Shown: one piece after another, positions 41,711 to 50,255 of the stretch | Layout: each line of letters starts with the position of its first letter | Numbering within the stretch: the first letter of the stretch is position 1 | Origin: Actinomycetota bacterium | GTDB taxonomy: Bacteria; Actinomycetota; Coriobacteriia; Anaerosomatales; Anaerosomataceae | Reading direction: 5' to 3' | DNA: 64,000 nt | Assembly (NCBI GenBank): GCA_009668945.1 | Contig: SBEH01000004.1 | Location: 19,830-83,829 of the forward strand | Translations under genes and position numbers: made by a program | The notes under the pieces: model-generated | Told to the model about the DNA's origin: nothing | Database searches by the model: none | What the model saw: only the letters and a program-made list of their open reading frames with translations

Positions 41711-42505
41711 CTATATGCTCAAATCGCGCGCCGAATAGAACCGGTAGGTGCCTACGACCGACGCGCCGATGATGACTGCGGACAGCGCCACGAACACCGG
41801 GTCCAGCCCGTCCTTCATGACGAGTGCCGCGTCGAAGTACTTGAACGGCGTGAAGTACTTCATGAAGTCCAGCTTCTCGTTCAGGTTCACCACGTAGTAC
41901 AGCACGAACATCACGAGCATCACGGTGGTTGCCCGGCCTGAGGCGAAGCGCGGCTTGCGGGCACTTCCGGCGATGACTGCGCCGATTGACAGGAACATGA
42001 GCTGCAAGAAGAGCAGCCCTACCATGAGCAGCGCGATCTCGTGGCCTACCGACTCGCCTTTGCCGTAGTAGCCCACGAAGTACACCGACGACCACCAGGT
42101 CACGGCGTTCAGGATGACAACGTTCGCCAACCCGGCCAGTAGCTTGCCGGTGATCACCCGGTGCCGAGATGCTGGCTTGGCGAACAGGAACTCGGACGTC
42201 CTGTCCCGCTCCTCCTTGGAGATAAGGTTCGCGCCGAGCAAGACGGCGTGAACGGCGCCCATCACCGCGAGGTACAGGAACAACACCCCGTAGAAGCCGC
42301 TCGCCTTCAGCAGGTCGAAGCCGGTCAGGCCGAAGATCACTTGCATCCCCTTGGGCAGGCCGGCCATGATTTCGGCCGCCGACTGCCCGGCTTGCTCGTA
42401 GGCGGCGAACTTGGCCATACCGGCCATCACCATGAAGACCATGCCGAGCGACCAGAAGACCAGGTTCCAGCGGTGCGCCTTCATCTCTCGTCTGAAGATG
42501 TTCAT
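41711..42505 (-). CDS. ABC-2 type permease (third gene of exporter operon)
   Basis: This encodes 264 residues from ATG 42505 (GGTGGAGG just upstream; a GTG at 42514 is also possible). It has six hydrophobic segments, a cytoplasmic N-terminus (IFRREMKAHRWNL) and the SKEERDRTSEFLFAKPASRHR loop shared with its upstream neighbour. It pairs with the homologous permease encoded next and the ATPase in front. The last helices end in FYSARDLSI. Confidence 0.85.
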   Translation of the reverse strand: MNIFRREMKAHRWNLVFWSLGMVFMVMAGMAKFAAYEQAGQSAAEIMAGLPKGMQVIFGLTGFDLLKASGFYGVLFLYLAVMGAVHAVLLGANLISKEERDRTSEFLFAKPASRHRVITGKLLAGLANVVILNAVTWWSSVYFVGYYGKGESVGHEIALLMVGLLFLQLMFLSIGAVIAGSARKPRFASGRATTVMLVMFVLYYVVNLNEKLDFMKYFTPFKYFDAALVMKDGLDPVFVALSAVIIGASVVGTYRFYSARDLSI

Positions 42506-42514
42506 GTCCTCCAC

Positions 42515-43327
42515 CTAAGCTGCGGCCCGGATGTCCTTCCTCTGGAAGAGCACGTATGTCGCGGCTACGAACACCACGACAAGAACGGCTTCGAGGACGA
42601 GGTAGCGGCTCTCGAAGGCCGTGTTGTTGATGATGTACATCGAGTCGAAAAACTTGAACGGCGTCATGTACCGGACCTTGTCGTTGCCTAGGATCTCACC
42701 GAGCATGCCGATGATGAAGAAGGTGAAGACCGTCGGAAGCGAGACGGCGACCGCGGTCTTGATCTTCGGGATGAGCACCGCGAACAGCGCCCCGAGCGCC
42801 ATGAAGAACAGCTGGATGAGAAGCATCGTGAGCGACAGCAGGACGAAGGTGCTTGTGGTCACCGTCTCGCCCGTGCTCGACGTGGCGATCTGCGCCGCGA
42901 CGTAGCCTGCGAGTGCGAACGCCAGGCTCACGGCCACGACAGAGACGAGCGCTGCGGCAAGCTTGGCCGTGAGGATCTTCGGTCGCGTGACCGGCTTGGA
43001 GATGAGGAAGTCGGCGGTCTTGCCGGCGAACTCCTTGGCGATCGACCCGGCGCCGATGTTCATCGCCTGGATAGCTCCCGCCACCGTGGCGAAGCTCAGG
43101 AAGTATGCGTAGAAGCCGAAAATCGTGAAGAAGTTCGAGAGTGAGATGGCGAACGCGGCGCGCACCGCCTCGGGCAGGCCGCCGATCATCTGTTTCGACG
43201 CCTCCACGTCCGAGCTGAACGCGGGGTACATCCCGATCATGAACAGCGCGACCATGCCCGCGAGCGACGCCATCCAGATGAGCGTCGACTTGCGGTAGGC
43301 CACGATCTCACGGAGGAAGACGTTCAC
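42515..43327 (-). CDS. ABC-2 type permease (second gene of exporter operon)
   Basis: This 270-residue protein has six hydrophobic segments and is clearly related to the downstream permease (AKEFAGKTADFLISKPVTRP, matching AKPASRH there; MTPFKFFDSM). GTG 43327 follows GGAGGAGTGACTCC and lies 4 bases after the ATPase stop. The two permeases probably form a heterodimer. Substrate unknown. Confidence 0.88.
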   Translation of the reverse strand: MNVFLREIVAYRKSTLIWMASLAGMVALFMIGMYPAFSSDVEASKQMIGGLPEAVRAAFAISLSNFFTIFGFYAYFLSFATVAGAIQAMNIGAGSIAKEFAGKTADFLISKPVTRPKILTAKLAAALVSVVAVSLAFALAGYVAAQIATSSTGETVTTSTFVLLSLTMLLIQLFFMALGALFAVLIPKIKTAVAVSLPTVFTFFIIGMLGEILGNDKVRYMTPFKFFDSMYIINNTAFESRYLVLEAVLVVVFVAATYVLFQRKDIRAAA

Positions 43328-43331
43328 GGAG

Positions 43332-44225
43332 TCACTCCTCCTTCTGGTAGTAGTGCAAGAAGATCTCCTCCAGGTCTGGCTCGATGACCTGCAGGTCCAC
43401 GAGGTCGAGTCCTGCGAGCAGTTTCGTCATGTCGTTCAAGCGTCCGTGGAAGAGGAAGTCCACCGAGTGGTTCGATATTGCGAGGTCGGTGACGCCGGAC
43501 AGCGTGAACATCGAGGGATCCGGTGCGCTCACCAGGTCGAGCTTGAAGCGCTTGGTCGCGGTCTCGAGCAGCGTCTTGATCTCGTCGACGCGGATGATCG
43601 ACCCGTCCTTGATGATCGCCACGCGGTCGCAGAGCTTCTGGACCTCGGACAGGATGTGCGAACTGAAGAGCACGGTCGCGCCTTCGGCGTTCTCCTCGCG
43701 CAGCAGGTGGAAGAACTCCTGCTGGATGAGCGGATCAAGGCCGCCGGTCGGCTCGTCGAGCATGATCAGCTTCGGTTTGTGTGCCAGGCCCTGAATGATG
43801 CCGACCTTCTTCTTGTTGCCGTAGGAGAGGTCGTCAATCTTCCTCTTGAGGTCGAGATCGAACCGCTCGGCGAGCTCCCTAGCGCGTGCCTCGGTCTGCT
43901 TCACGTCCCTGTCGTAGAAGCTGGCCGAGTAGCGAAGCAGGTCGATGGCTCGCATGTCGTCGTAGTAGAAGACCTCGGAGGGGAGGTAGCCCACCTCCTG
44001 ACGGATCTCGGGGCCGGATGTGACGATGTCCTTGCCGAACACCGTGGCCGAGCCGCTCGTGAGGTGGATGAGGCCGAGCAGTGTGCGGATGGTGGTGGAC
44101 TTTCCTGCGCCGTTAGGACCGATGAAGCCGTAGATCTCACCTTCTCCGACGGCCATGTCGAGGTCGACGATGCCTCGTGACTTCCCGTAGTACTTGGTCA
44201 GCTTCGAGGTCTCGATCGCGTTCAT
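43332..44225 (-). CDS. ABC transporter ATP-binding protein
   Basis: This encodes 297 residues from ATG 44225, with GAGGAGTGGAGC upstream. Walker A GPNGAGKSTTI, signature DLSYGNKKKVG (a variant of LSGGQ), Walker B LIMLDEPTGGLDP and H-loop LFSSHIL are all present. The C-terminal region is of the CcmA/antibiotic-export type. It drives the two permeases encoded downstream in the same operon. Confidence 0.94.
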   Translation of the reverse strand: MNAIETSKLTKYYGKSRGIVDLDMAVGEGEIYGFIGPNGAGKSTTIRTLLGLIHLTSGSATVFGKDIVTSGPEIRQEVGYLPSEVFYYDDMRAIDLLRYSASFYDRDVKQTEARARELAERFDLDLKRKIDDLSYGNKKKVGIIQGLAHKPKLIMLDEPTGGLDPLIQQEFFHLLREENAEGATVLFSSHILSEVQKLCDRVAIIKDGSIIRVDEIKTLLETATKRFKLDLVSAPDPSMFTLSGVTDLAISNHSVDFLFHGRLNDMTKLLAGLDLVDLQVIEPDLEEIFLHYYQKEE

Positions 44226-44314
44226 GTTCTGCTCCACTCCTCGGCCTCTGAGATCATCCTTCGCGCGCCTCACAGTATCTTCCCGAATCGGCACCGGCGA
44301 TACGGCGCGCTACG

Positions 44315-44344
44315 CAGGGAGCCGCCCGAGCGGGCGGCTCCCTG
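44315..44344. terminator. 13-bp hairpin between the exporter operon and a secreted protein gene
   Basis: The stem CAGGGAGCCGCCC/GGGCGGCTCCCTG with a GAGC loop is perfect. It lies 21 bases after the minus-strand stop of the repeat protein at 44365. There is no clear T-tract, so efficiency is uncertain. Confidence 0.6.
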
Positions 44345-44364
44345 AACCCGATTCCGAATCCGGC

Positions 44365-44964
44365 CTAGCGTGCGCGCATGTACCACGGCCAGGCGTAGAA
44401 CGCGACGCCTTCGTACGTGTAGACGGCGCCCAGCTTCATCTTCGCGATGTTGGCCTCGACTTCCGAGATAGTGTAGAAGTGGCTCCCGTTCAGCTTGTTG
44501 TAGAAACGATACACAGGCATCGCGTCCCCCGACGACTGATCCCACACCTGGTAGGCGATGCCTTCGTACACGAATGTCCCGGAGTAGGTCGCGATCACCC
44601 TGTCCCGCTCGGCGGCAGAGATCGTGTAGAAGTGGCTGCCGTTCTTCGTGTTGTAGAAGCGGTAGAGCGGTACCGTCGGCCCCGTCGGTCCGGTCCCCGC
44701 GGGCTGCACCGCGGTCGGATCGGGCACGTAGTATGCGATGCCCTCGTACGTGAAGACTCCGGAGTACTTGGCGAGTACCGACTGCATCTCCTCCTCGGAG
44801 ATGGTGTAGAAATGACCGCCGGTGCCCTGGTTGTAGAACCGATACACCGGCGTGGGTCCGGAGATGAACAACTGTGCGCCGGCCGCCGGCGCGAAGGCCA
44901 GACCGAACGCGAACACGAGCGTGAGCGCCAGCGATGCCCTCACCAGGCGGTTCCTCTTGAGCAT
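44365..44964 (-). CDS. secreted protein with three RFYN/HFYT repeats (second copy)
   Basis: This encodes 199 residues from ATG 44964 (GGGCGGGG upstream). A signal peptide (RASLALTLVFAFGLAFAPAAG) is followed by almost nothing but three repeats of the type RFYN...HFYT...YEG(I/V)A(F/Y), separated by short Pro/Gly-rich linkers (residues about 35-90, 95-145 and 150-199). The repeats match those at 8341-9735 and in the next gene. Small size and secretion suggest a surface or extracellular binding role. No enzyme domain is present. Confidence 0.85.
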   Translation of the reverse strand: MLKRNRLVRASLALTLVFAFGLAFAPAAGAQLFISGPTPVYRFYNQGTGGHFYTISEEEMQSVLAKYSGVFTYEGIAYYVPDPTAVQPAGTGPTGPTVPLYRFYNTKNGSHFYTISAAERDRVIATYSGTFVYEGIAYQVWDQSSGDAMPVYRFYNKLNGSHFYTISEVEANIAKMKLGAVYTYEGVAFYAWPWYMRAR

Positions 44965-44980
44965 CAGACCCCGCCCTTCC

Positions 44981-45586
44981 CTAGATGAACACGTTGTACG
45001 CATACGCGTAGAACGCTATGCCTTCGAACTTGTAGATGTCGGCGTACAGCATCTGGACGAGCGCGCGCTCGGTCTCCGAGATCGTGTAGAAGTGGCTTCC
45101 GTTCACCTTGTTATAGAACCGGTACACTGGCATGCTGGGTCCGTACTCCCACGGCGCGGTCATGACCGTGTACGCCGTGCCTTCGAAGGTGTACACCGTC
45201 GGCCACGTTGCGATGACCTTGTCCTTCTCCTGCGCCGAAGTGGTGTAGAAGTGGCTGCCGTTCCGCTTGTTGTAGAAGCGGTACAGCGGGCCGAGTGTCG
45301 GTTCCTGTCCTACAGGCGGCTCCCAGCCCGCGGTGCCCTCGAAGAACGTGTAGTAGGCCGTGCCCTCGTAGGTGAAGACCGACGAGTACTTCGCCGTCAC
45401 ATCGGCGACCTCAACCTCGCTGTCCGTGTAGAAGTGCGTACCGAGCGTCGCGTTGTAGAAGCGGTACACTGGCTTCGAATCAACGATCATCGCCGACGCC
45501 GGGGCTGCAGTGAGCACGGTGAACGCGACAACAAGCGCGATCACCGTCAGTGCTCGTCTCGTGCGGTTGTGTGAGTATCTGCGCAT
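44981..45586 (-). CDS. secreted protein with three RFYN/HFYT repeats (first copy of the pair)
   Basis: This encodes 201 residues from ATG 45586 (GAAGGGGGAGCC upstream). The signal peptide is VIALVVAFTVLTAAPASA. Three repeats follow, each beginning PVYRFYN or PLYRFYN and containing HFYT and YEG/FEG. Its stop lies 16 bases before the start of the similar downstream gene, so the two are a tandem duplication in one operon. A nested dyad lies 65 bases upstream. Confidence 0.85.
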   Translation of the reverse strand: MRRYSHNRTRRALTVIALVVAFTVLTAAPASAMIVDSKPVYRFYNATLGTHFYTDSEVEVADVTAKYSSVFTYEGTAYYTFFEGTAGWEPPVGQEPTLGPLYRFYNKRNGSHFYTTSAQEKDKVIATWPTVYTFEGTAYTVMTAPWEYGPSMPVYRFYNKVNGSHFYTISETERALVQMLYADIYKFEGIAFYAYAYNVFI

Positions 45587-45650
45587 GGCTCCCCCTTCTG
45601 GACGTACACGGACGTCGACGGTGCAGGCGACACCGTCCGGTTGGTTGGTA

Positions 45651-45684
45651 CCCCTCACAGACTGGCGTCAATCGCCATGAGGGG
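45651..45684. promoter_or_regulatory. nested inverted repeat between divergent genes
   Basis: CCCCTCA (45651-45657) pairs with TGAGGGG (45678-45684), and inside it TGGCG (45663-45667) pairs with CGCCA (45673-45677). The element lies between the divergent repeat-protein operon and the prenyltransferase gene. It may be an operator or an RNA hairpin; its role is not known. Confidence 0.4.
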
Positions 45685-45755
45685 GACGAATGGCGCTCGG
45701 GCACGACAATCGTCAGAATAGGCGCGTAAGACACCAGACGAATAGGAGCCGATAC

Positions 45756-46652
45756 GTGTCGAAGACGCCGTGGGTCCTCGAGACCCGACCTCAGTTCCTC
45801 CTGCTCGCCGTGTTGCTCGTCGCGCATGGGTCCGCGCTCGCTGCCTGGCAAGGGTCCTTCGATGTCGTGAAGGCGCTTCTCGCTGGCGCGGGGCTTGTGC
45901 TCCTGCACGGCAGTGTGAACGCACTCAATGACTGGCATGACTGGTCGAAGACGGGGATCGACAGGCAGACTCCTCGCACGCCCTTCTCGGGCGGCAGCGG
46001 ACTCATCCCCGCAGGGAGGATCACAGCGCCGCAGGCGTTGACCGTCGGAGTGGTCACGCTGGTCGCGGGCAGTGCGATCGGTCTGTATCTCGCATGGCTG
46101 GCAGGGTGGCAGCTTCTCGCCCTCGGTGTGGTGGGCGTGCTGATGATCGTGCTGTACACGCCCGTGTTCAACAAGATGGGACTCGGGGAGATCGCCGCCG
46201 GCCTTGGCCTTGGGCTGATGCCGGTACTCGGCGTGTACTTCCTGCTGACCGGACGGTTCGACACGGTTGCGTGGCTATCCGGCACCCCGGCGTTCTGTCT
46301 CACCTACAATCTGCTCCTGCTCAACGAGTTCCCCGATGTCGAGGCCGATAAGGCCGGCGGCCGTACGCACATGATCACCCTGCTCGGCAAGAAGGGTGGG
46401 CGCTGGCTGTACTCGGGGATGGAGATCGCGGCATACGTCGCCCTCGTGATCGGCGTAGTGGCTGGCGTTCTCACCCCGTGGGCACTGCTCGGGCTCGGTG
46501 GCGCTGTGTTTGCCGCGAGGGCGATTCGCGGCGCGCTGGCCGACTACGACAGCTTCGAGAAGACGGTTGCTGCCCAGGGCGCGAACGTCGTCGCCGTGCT
46601 GTCGACGAATGCTCTGCTCGCAATCGGCTACCTCGTGGCCGCACTCACCTAG
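45756..46652 (+). CDS. UbiA/MenA-family prenyltransferase
   Basis: This encodes 298 residues from GTG 45756, behind TAGGAGCC. About eight or nine membrane segments carry the two Asp-rich motifs of the family: NDWHDWSKTGID near residue 57 and NEFPDVEADKAGGR near 190. The second fits the MenA type, which attaches a polyprenyl chain to dihydroxynaphthoate in menaquinone synthesis. Other substrates (heme O, protoheme) use different spacing. Menaquinone would fit the respiratory cytochrome genes in the window, but no other men gene is adjacent. Confidence 0.88.
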   Translation: MSKTPWVLETRPQFLLLAVLLVAHGSALAAWQGSFDVVKALLAGAGLVLLHGSVNALNDWHDWSKTGIDRQTPRTPFSGGSGLIPAGRITAPQALTVGVVTLVAGSAIGLYLAWLAGWQLLALGVVGVLMIVLYTPVFNKMGLGEIAAGLGLGLMPVLGVYFLLTGRFDTVAWLSGTPAFCLTYNLLLLNEFPDVEADKAGGRTHMITLLGKKGGRWLYSGMEIAAYVALVIGVVAGVLTPWALLGLGGAVFAARAIRGALADYDSFEKTVAAQGANVVAVLSTNALLAIGYLVAALT

Positions 46653-46673
46653 CCTTCGAGCGCCGAAACGGTG

Positions 46674-46706
46674 ACGGGCGCGGCTCCGAGGCGGAGCCGC
46701 GCCCGT
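46674..46706. terminator. bidirectional terminator between convergent genes
   Basis: A perfect 14-bp stem (ACGGGCGCGGCTCC with GGAGCCGCGCCCGT) with a 5-base loop lies between the prenyltransferase stop (46652) and the HD-GYP stop (46722). It could serve both genes. Confidence 0.75.
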
Positions 46707-46721
46707 TCGCACGCGAAGAGC

Positions 46722-48200
46722 CTACAGATACTGCCAGACGTCGTCGATGCCGGCGTCGCTCGCGGGGATGCACTCACCGATCTCGAGATCGAACGTGCCC
46801 GTCTCGGGGTTGATGAGCCGCAGGTCGACGGTCTCGGGCTCGGCTAGCCAGCGCCCCGCCGCATCGATCACGCGCTTCACACGCGGGCGGAGGAGGTCGT
46901 CCTTGTTCACACGGAAGACGATGCCGGTCGACTTGTCGCTCAGGGTCACGACCGCGCCCATGGGGTAGATGCCGAGCATCGCCACGAGGGCCTTGGTCAC
47001 GCTCGGGTCGTAGGCCTTGCTCCGGCCCTGCATCAGCACTGCGAGTGCTTTGTCCGGGCGGATTTCGCGGCGGAACGGCCGTCGTGTGGTCATGGCGTCA
47101 TACGCATCGCAGAGCGCGACCACCTTCGAGAACAAGTGCTGCTCCTGCGGTGCCGACGGTGCCGGATAGCCCTGCAGGTCGTGACGCTGGTGGTGCTCGT
47201 ACGCGACGACCATCGGCATCTGGTCGACCAGCTGAATGCGCTTGAGCAGGTCTGCGCCCTCGGTGGTGTGGCTCTTAACGATCTGCCACTCGTCTGCGGT
47301 GAGCGGGCCTTCCTTGTTGAGTATCTCCTCAGGGATGCGTACCTTGCCGAGGTCGTAGAGCAGCGCCGAGAGGCCTAGGGACTTGAGCGTCTCAGAGTCG
47401 AGTCCGAGCGCCGCCCCGAGCGAGATGGACAGGATGCACACGTTGAGCGAGTGGTTGAGCGTGTAGTCGTCGTGACCCTTGATCGCCGTGAGGCCGAGGA
47501 TGGCGGCCGGGTCCCTGAACAGCGTGTCCAGCAGCGCGCTCACCATGTGCTGGAGGGGCTCCACCTCGAAGACCTTGCCCAGTTTGGCTTGCGTCTCGAC
47601 GTCGCGCATCAGCGTGACCCCGTGATCGTACGACTCGCGGCCCTTCGCCTTGTTCTCGCGCTCCTCCGCCTCGCGCACCGCGTCGTCCAGGTCCGTCGTC
47701 TCGGCGACCGAAACGTTTGCAGCGCCGAGATTCTCGAGGAAGGCGCGTGCCTGCTCCACGTCAGTGATGTCGGTGGCGTTGACCATCGCGGCCACGGCAG
47801 AGGCATCCGTTGGAGTGAAGCCGAAGGCGAGGGTCAGTGCCGAGACGCCGCGGGCGATAAGGTCCTCCACGAGCTTGCGGTACGTTACGCTCTCCTCGGG
47901 AAGCACCTGGTTCTCGATGAACAGCGTAGCCTTGTAGACGTTCACGGTGACCTCTTCGAATCCGAGGTCCATGACGGCCGCGACGGCGTCGGCGAACTCC
48001 TGCATCGACTGCACCACGAGAGGATGGCTGGCTGGATACAGCGCCGCGTTGTTCTGGGCGACTGCGAGTGCGCGCGCTACCCCGCGGGCGGCTTCGAGGC
48101 GCTTGGCGGTCGCAAATGGTGCATGAGCCGCGGGCGTCGCGAGCGTGGCTATCTCCTCGGCGGTCTCCAGCCGCTCTTCGTTGTCTGAACGGTCGGTCAC
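46722..48200 (-). CDS. HD-GYP-like protein with Tyr in place of the catalytic His
   Basis: This 492-residue protein starts at GTG 48200 behind AAGGGGGAC. Residues 40-165 form an unrecognised N-terminal module (NNAALYPASHPL). Residues about 235-420 are an HD-GYP domain: NHSLNV (His250), ALLYDLGKVRIPEE where HD is YD (Tyr282-Asp283), KSHTTEGADLL, HHQRHDLQGYP with GYP at 344-346, and CDAYDAMTTRRPFR. HD-GYP proteins degrade cyclic di-GMP; loss of the metal-binding His makes normal activity doubtful, although variants such as Bdellovibrio Bd1817 (YN-GYP) also exist. It follows the HEAT protein gene by 30 bases. Confidence 0.88.
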   Translation of the reverse strand: MTDRSDNEERLETAEEIATLATPAAHAPFATAKRLEAARGVARALAVAQNNAALYPASHPLVVQSMQEFADAVAAVMDLGFEEVTVNVYKATLFIENQVLPEESVTYRKLVEDLIARGVSALTLAFGFTPTDASAVAAMVNATDITDVEQARAFLENLGAANVSVAETTDLDDAVREAEERENKAKGRESYDHGVTLMRDVETQAKLGKVFEVEPLQHMVSALLDTLFRDPAAILGLTAIKGHDDYTLNHSLNVCILSISLGAALGLDSETLKSLGLSALLYDLGKVRIPEEILNKEGPLTADEWQIVKSHTTEGADLLKRIQLVDQMPMVVAYEHHQRHDLQGYPAPSAPQEQHLFSKVVALCDAYDAMTTRRPFRREIRPDKALAVLMQGRSKAYDPSVTKALVAMLGIYPMGAVVTLSDKSTGIVFRVNKDDLLRPRVKRVIDAAGRWLAEPETVDLRLINPETGTFDLEIGECIPASDAGIDDVWQYL

Positions 48201-48230
48201 TCCAAGTCCCCCTTCGGTCGGGCCCTCAGG

Positions 48231-50111
48231 TCACTCTAGCGACTCGAGGACACGCTGGGCCAGATAGCGCAGCTCTCTGTTCTTCTTCCCGATGGCCGGC
48301 CCACGGCGGGCAATCCGCTTGAGAACAGGCACGGCCTGGGGCGAGCGCAGCGATTCCAGGCTCTTAAGTACTTCTTTCTTCAGCTCGTAGTTCCTCTCGA
48401 ACAGGCTCACATCCGCCACTACCTTCAGAAGCGCCGGTACCGCATCCTGGTTGCCCGTCCGACCGATCTCGCGGGCTGCGATGCGGCGCGTCTCAGGATC
48501 CCAGTGCCCGAGTGTCTTGATCAGCAGCTGAGTGCCTTCCTGCCCCGGACTTGAGGCGAGCGCGATGACTGCCGCCTCACGGACCCGGCTATCGAGGTGC
48601 TCGAGTCCTGAAACGATAGTGGCGGCGAGCCGACGTGAGCCGATCGCTCCGAGAAGTCCGAGTACGGCTTCCGCGGAGGCGGCGTCGCCCGCGCGCAGCA
48701 CTCGGCCTGCGACCGGGGCGACGATCTCGATCATCTCGGCGGCCACGGGAACCAGGCGTGTGCGCTCGGACGGCGAGGCGTCGAGGTAGGCGGAAACGAG
48801 GGCGTCCGCGCCCGCGTTGCCTCCACAGTGCACCAGGCGTTTCGCCGATTCGGAGGTCGGATCCTCGGAGAGGCGCTTCACGCACCGCTCGAGGAGCGCC
48901 GGATCGTGTAGCGCGCTGCGTGCGGACTGAACGACGGACGAGAGGGCGGGGTTGTCGTCCAGCTTCTCGAGCAGCACGGCCGCTGCCGCAAGCTCGTCGA
49001 GCGTTCCCTCTTTCGCGGCCGGCTTGATCGCGTCGGTGATCGCGTGTACGGCGTCCTCGGTGGGTCGGTCAGTGGCGATCTGCACGGTGGTCGCGAGGCC
49101 GCGCGCAGCAGCAGACCGCGCGGTCACGGACGTGACCATCGAGCCGATCCTGCGCAGGTCCTCTTCGTCGGATTCCGCGACTTCACGGACGATGCCGATA
49201 ACGTCGGCCTCAGGTGGCACGCCTCTCTCGGCTTCCGTCTGAGGTGACGGCCGGAGCAGCGCGGCGAGTTCGGCGGCAAGCTCCGGAGGGAACTCGATGG
49301 CGCCGATCAACGAGTCGGGCCGGTTGCCCTGGCTCTCGGCGGTGAGCTTCAAGAGACGGGCGAGCGCGGCGGGTGGCATGTGTGCGACGACGTTGAGCAA
49401 CCCGTCCATTCCCGATTGGGGGACTTCGGACGGAACCGCCGACGACAGCATCTGCATGCGCGTCGCCTCGTCGAGCAGCAGCAGCGCCTCGGCGCAGCGC
49501 TTCATCGCGAGGTCGCGGGCCGCCGGCTCCAGTCTGTCAACCGCCTCTTGTATCAGGTCGGGAGCGTTCTCGCCCTCGGTCCATGCGACGACTGCTCCCT
49601 GGAATTCCCGGGCGATATCTTCCGGCGTCGCTGTCGTCAGGTCGAGTCCGAGCAGGCCCTCCTCGGTCGACGTCCTAAGTGAGACCTCCACCACCGCGAT
49701 GTTGGCGACACCGGCCGCTAGCAGCGCGCTGCGGAACCCTCCGGATCCTCGGATCACGTGGGCATCCGTGCCGATCACGTCGAGGAAGCTGGCCGCTTCC
49801 GGTTCGGAAAGGCCCGGCGCGATGATCAGCTGTCCCACCTGGAGCGCATGGAGGGCTTCCGCGAGTGCCGCAATCTGCGGCAGGCCCTCTCCGATCGATG
49901 TCTCAGAGAGGATGAAGCGGCCGCGGTCGACCCTATACTGCATCGGACCGTGTGCGGCCGTTGCCTGGCGTGCGAATCCGGTGAACCTGGCTATCGCGTC
50001 GGTCCGCAGAGGGCTTGCGGCGGGATAGAGGCGCGTGGCGTTGATCGCTGCAGCGAGCATACGCAGGAGGTCCTCGGCTACAGCAGCGATACCGCTGCGC
50101 GTGCGGTCCAC
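48231..50111 (-). CDS. HEAT-repeat protein sharing an N-terminal module with the HD-GYP-like protein
   Basis: This encodes 626 residues from GTG 50111, with GAGAGGAG upstream. Residues about 15-150 resemble the N-terminus of the downstream HD-GYP-like protein (LYPAASPL here, LYPASHPL there, with a similar run of helices and strands). The middle is helical, and residues about 480-626 are HEAT repeats (LDSRVREAAVIALASSPGQ, DPETRRIAAREIGRTGNQDA). There is no enzyme motif. It is probably a scaffold or sensor that binds a partner. Shared N-terminus and operon suggest it works with the HD-GYP-like protein. Confidence 0.8.
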   Translation of the reverse strand: MDRTRSGIAAVAEDLLRMLAAAINATRLYPAASPLRTDAIARFTGFARQATAAHGPMQYRVDRGRFILSETSIGEGLPQIAALAEALHALQVGQLIIAPGLSEPEAASFLDVIGTDAHVIRGSGGFRSALLAAGVANIAVVEVSLRTSTEEGLLGLDLTTATPEDIAREFQGAVVAWTEGENAPDLIQEAVDRLEPAARDLAMKRCAEALLLLDEATRMQMLSSAVPSEVPQSGMDGLLNVVAHMPPAALARLLKLTAESQGNRPDSLIGAIEFPPELAAELAALLRPSPQTEAERGVPPEADVIGIVREVAESDEEDLRRIGSMVTSVTARSAAARGLATTVQIATDRPTEDAVHAITDAIKPAAKEGTLDELAAAAVLLEKLDDNPALSSVVQSARSALHDPALLERCVKRLSEDPTSESAKRLVHCGGNAGADALVSAYLDASPSERTRLVPVAAEMIEIVAPVAGRVLRAGDAASAEAVLGLLGAIGSRRLAATIVSGLEHLDSRVREAAVIALASSPGQEGTQLLIKTLGHWDPETRRIAAREIGRTGNQDAVPALLKVVADVSLFERNYELKKEVLKSLESLRSPQAVPVLKRIARRGPAIGKKNRELRYLAQRVLESLE

Positions 50112-50255
50112 CGCTTCTCCTCTCGCTTTCCTATCTCCAACGGGTATATCGGCATTGTCCACGGAGTCGCGCAAATGCACACTGGGACTGTTGTAGCCGA
50201 TACTCTTCCTTGCGTACCTATATCCTAACCGCTTCAGACACAACCAGAAGGTACC

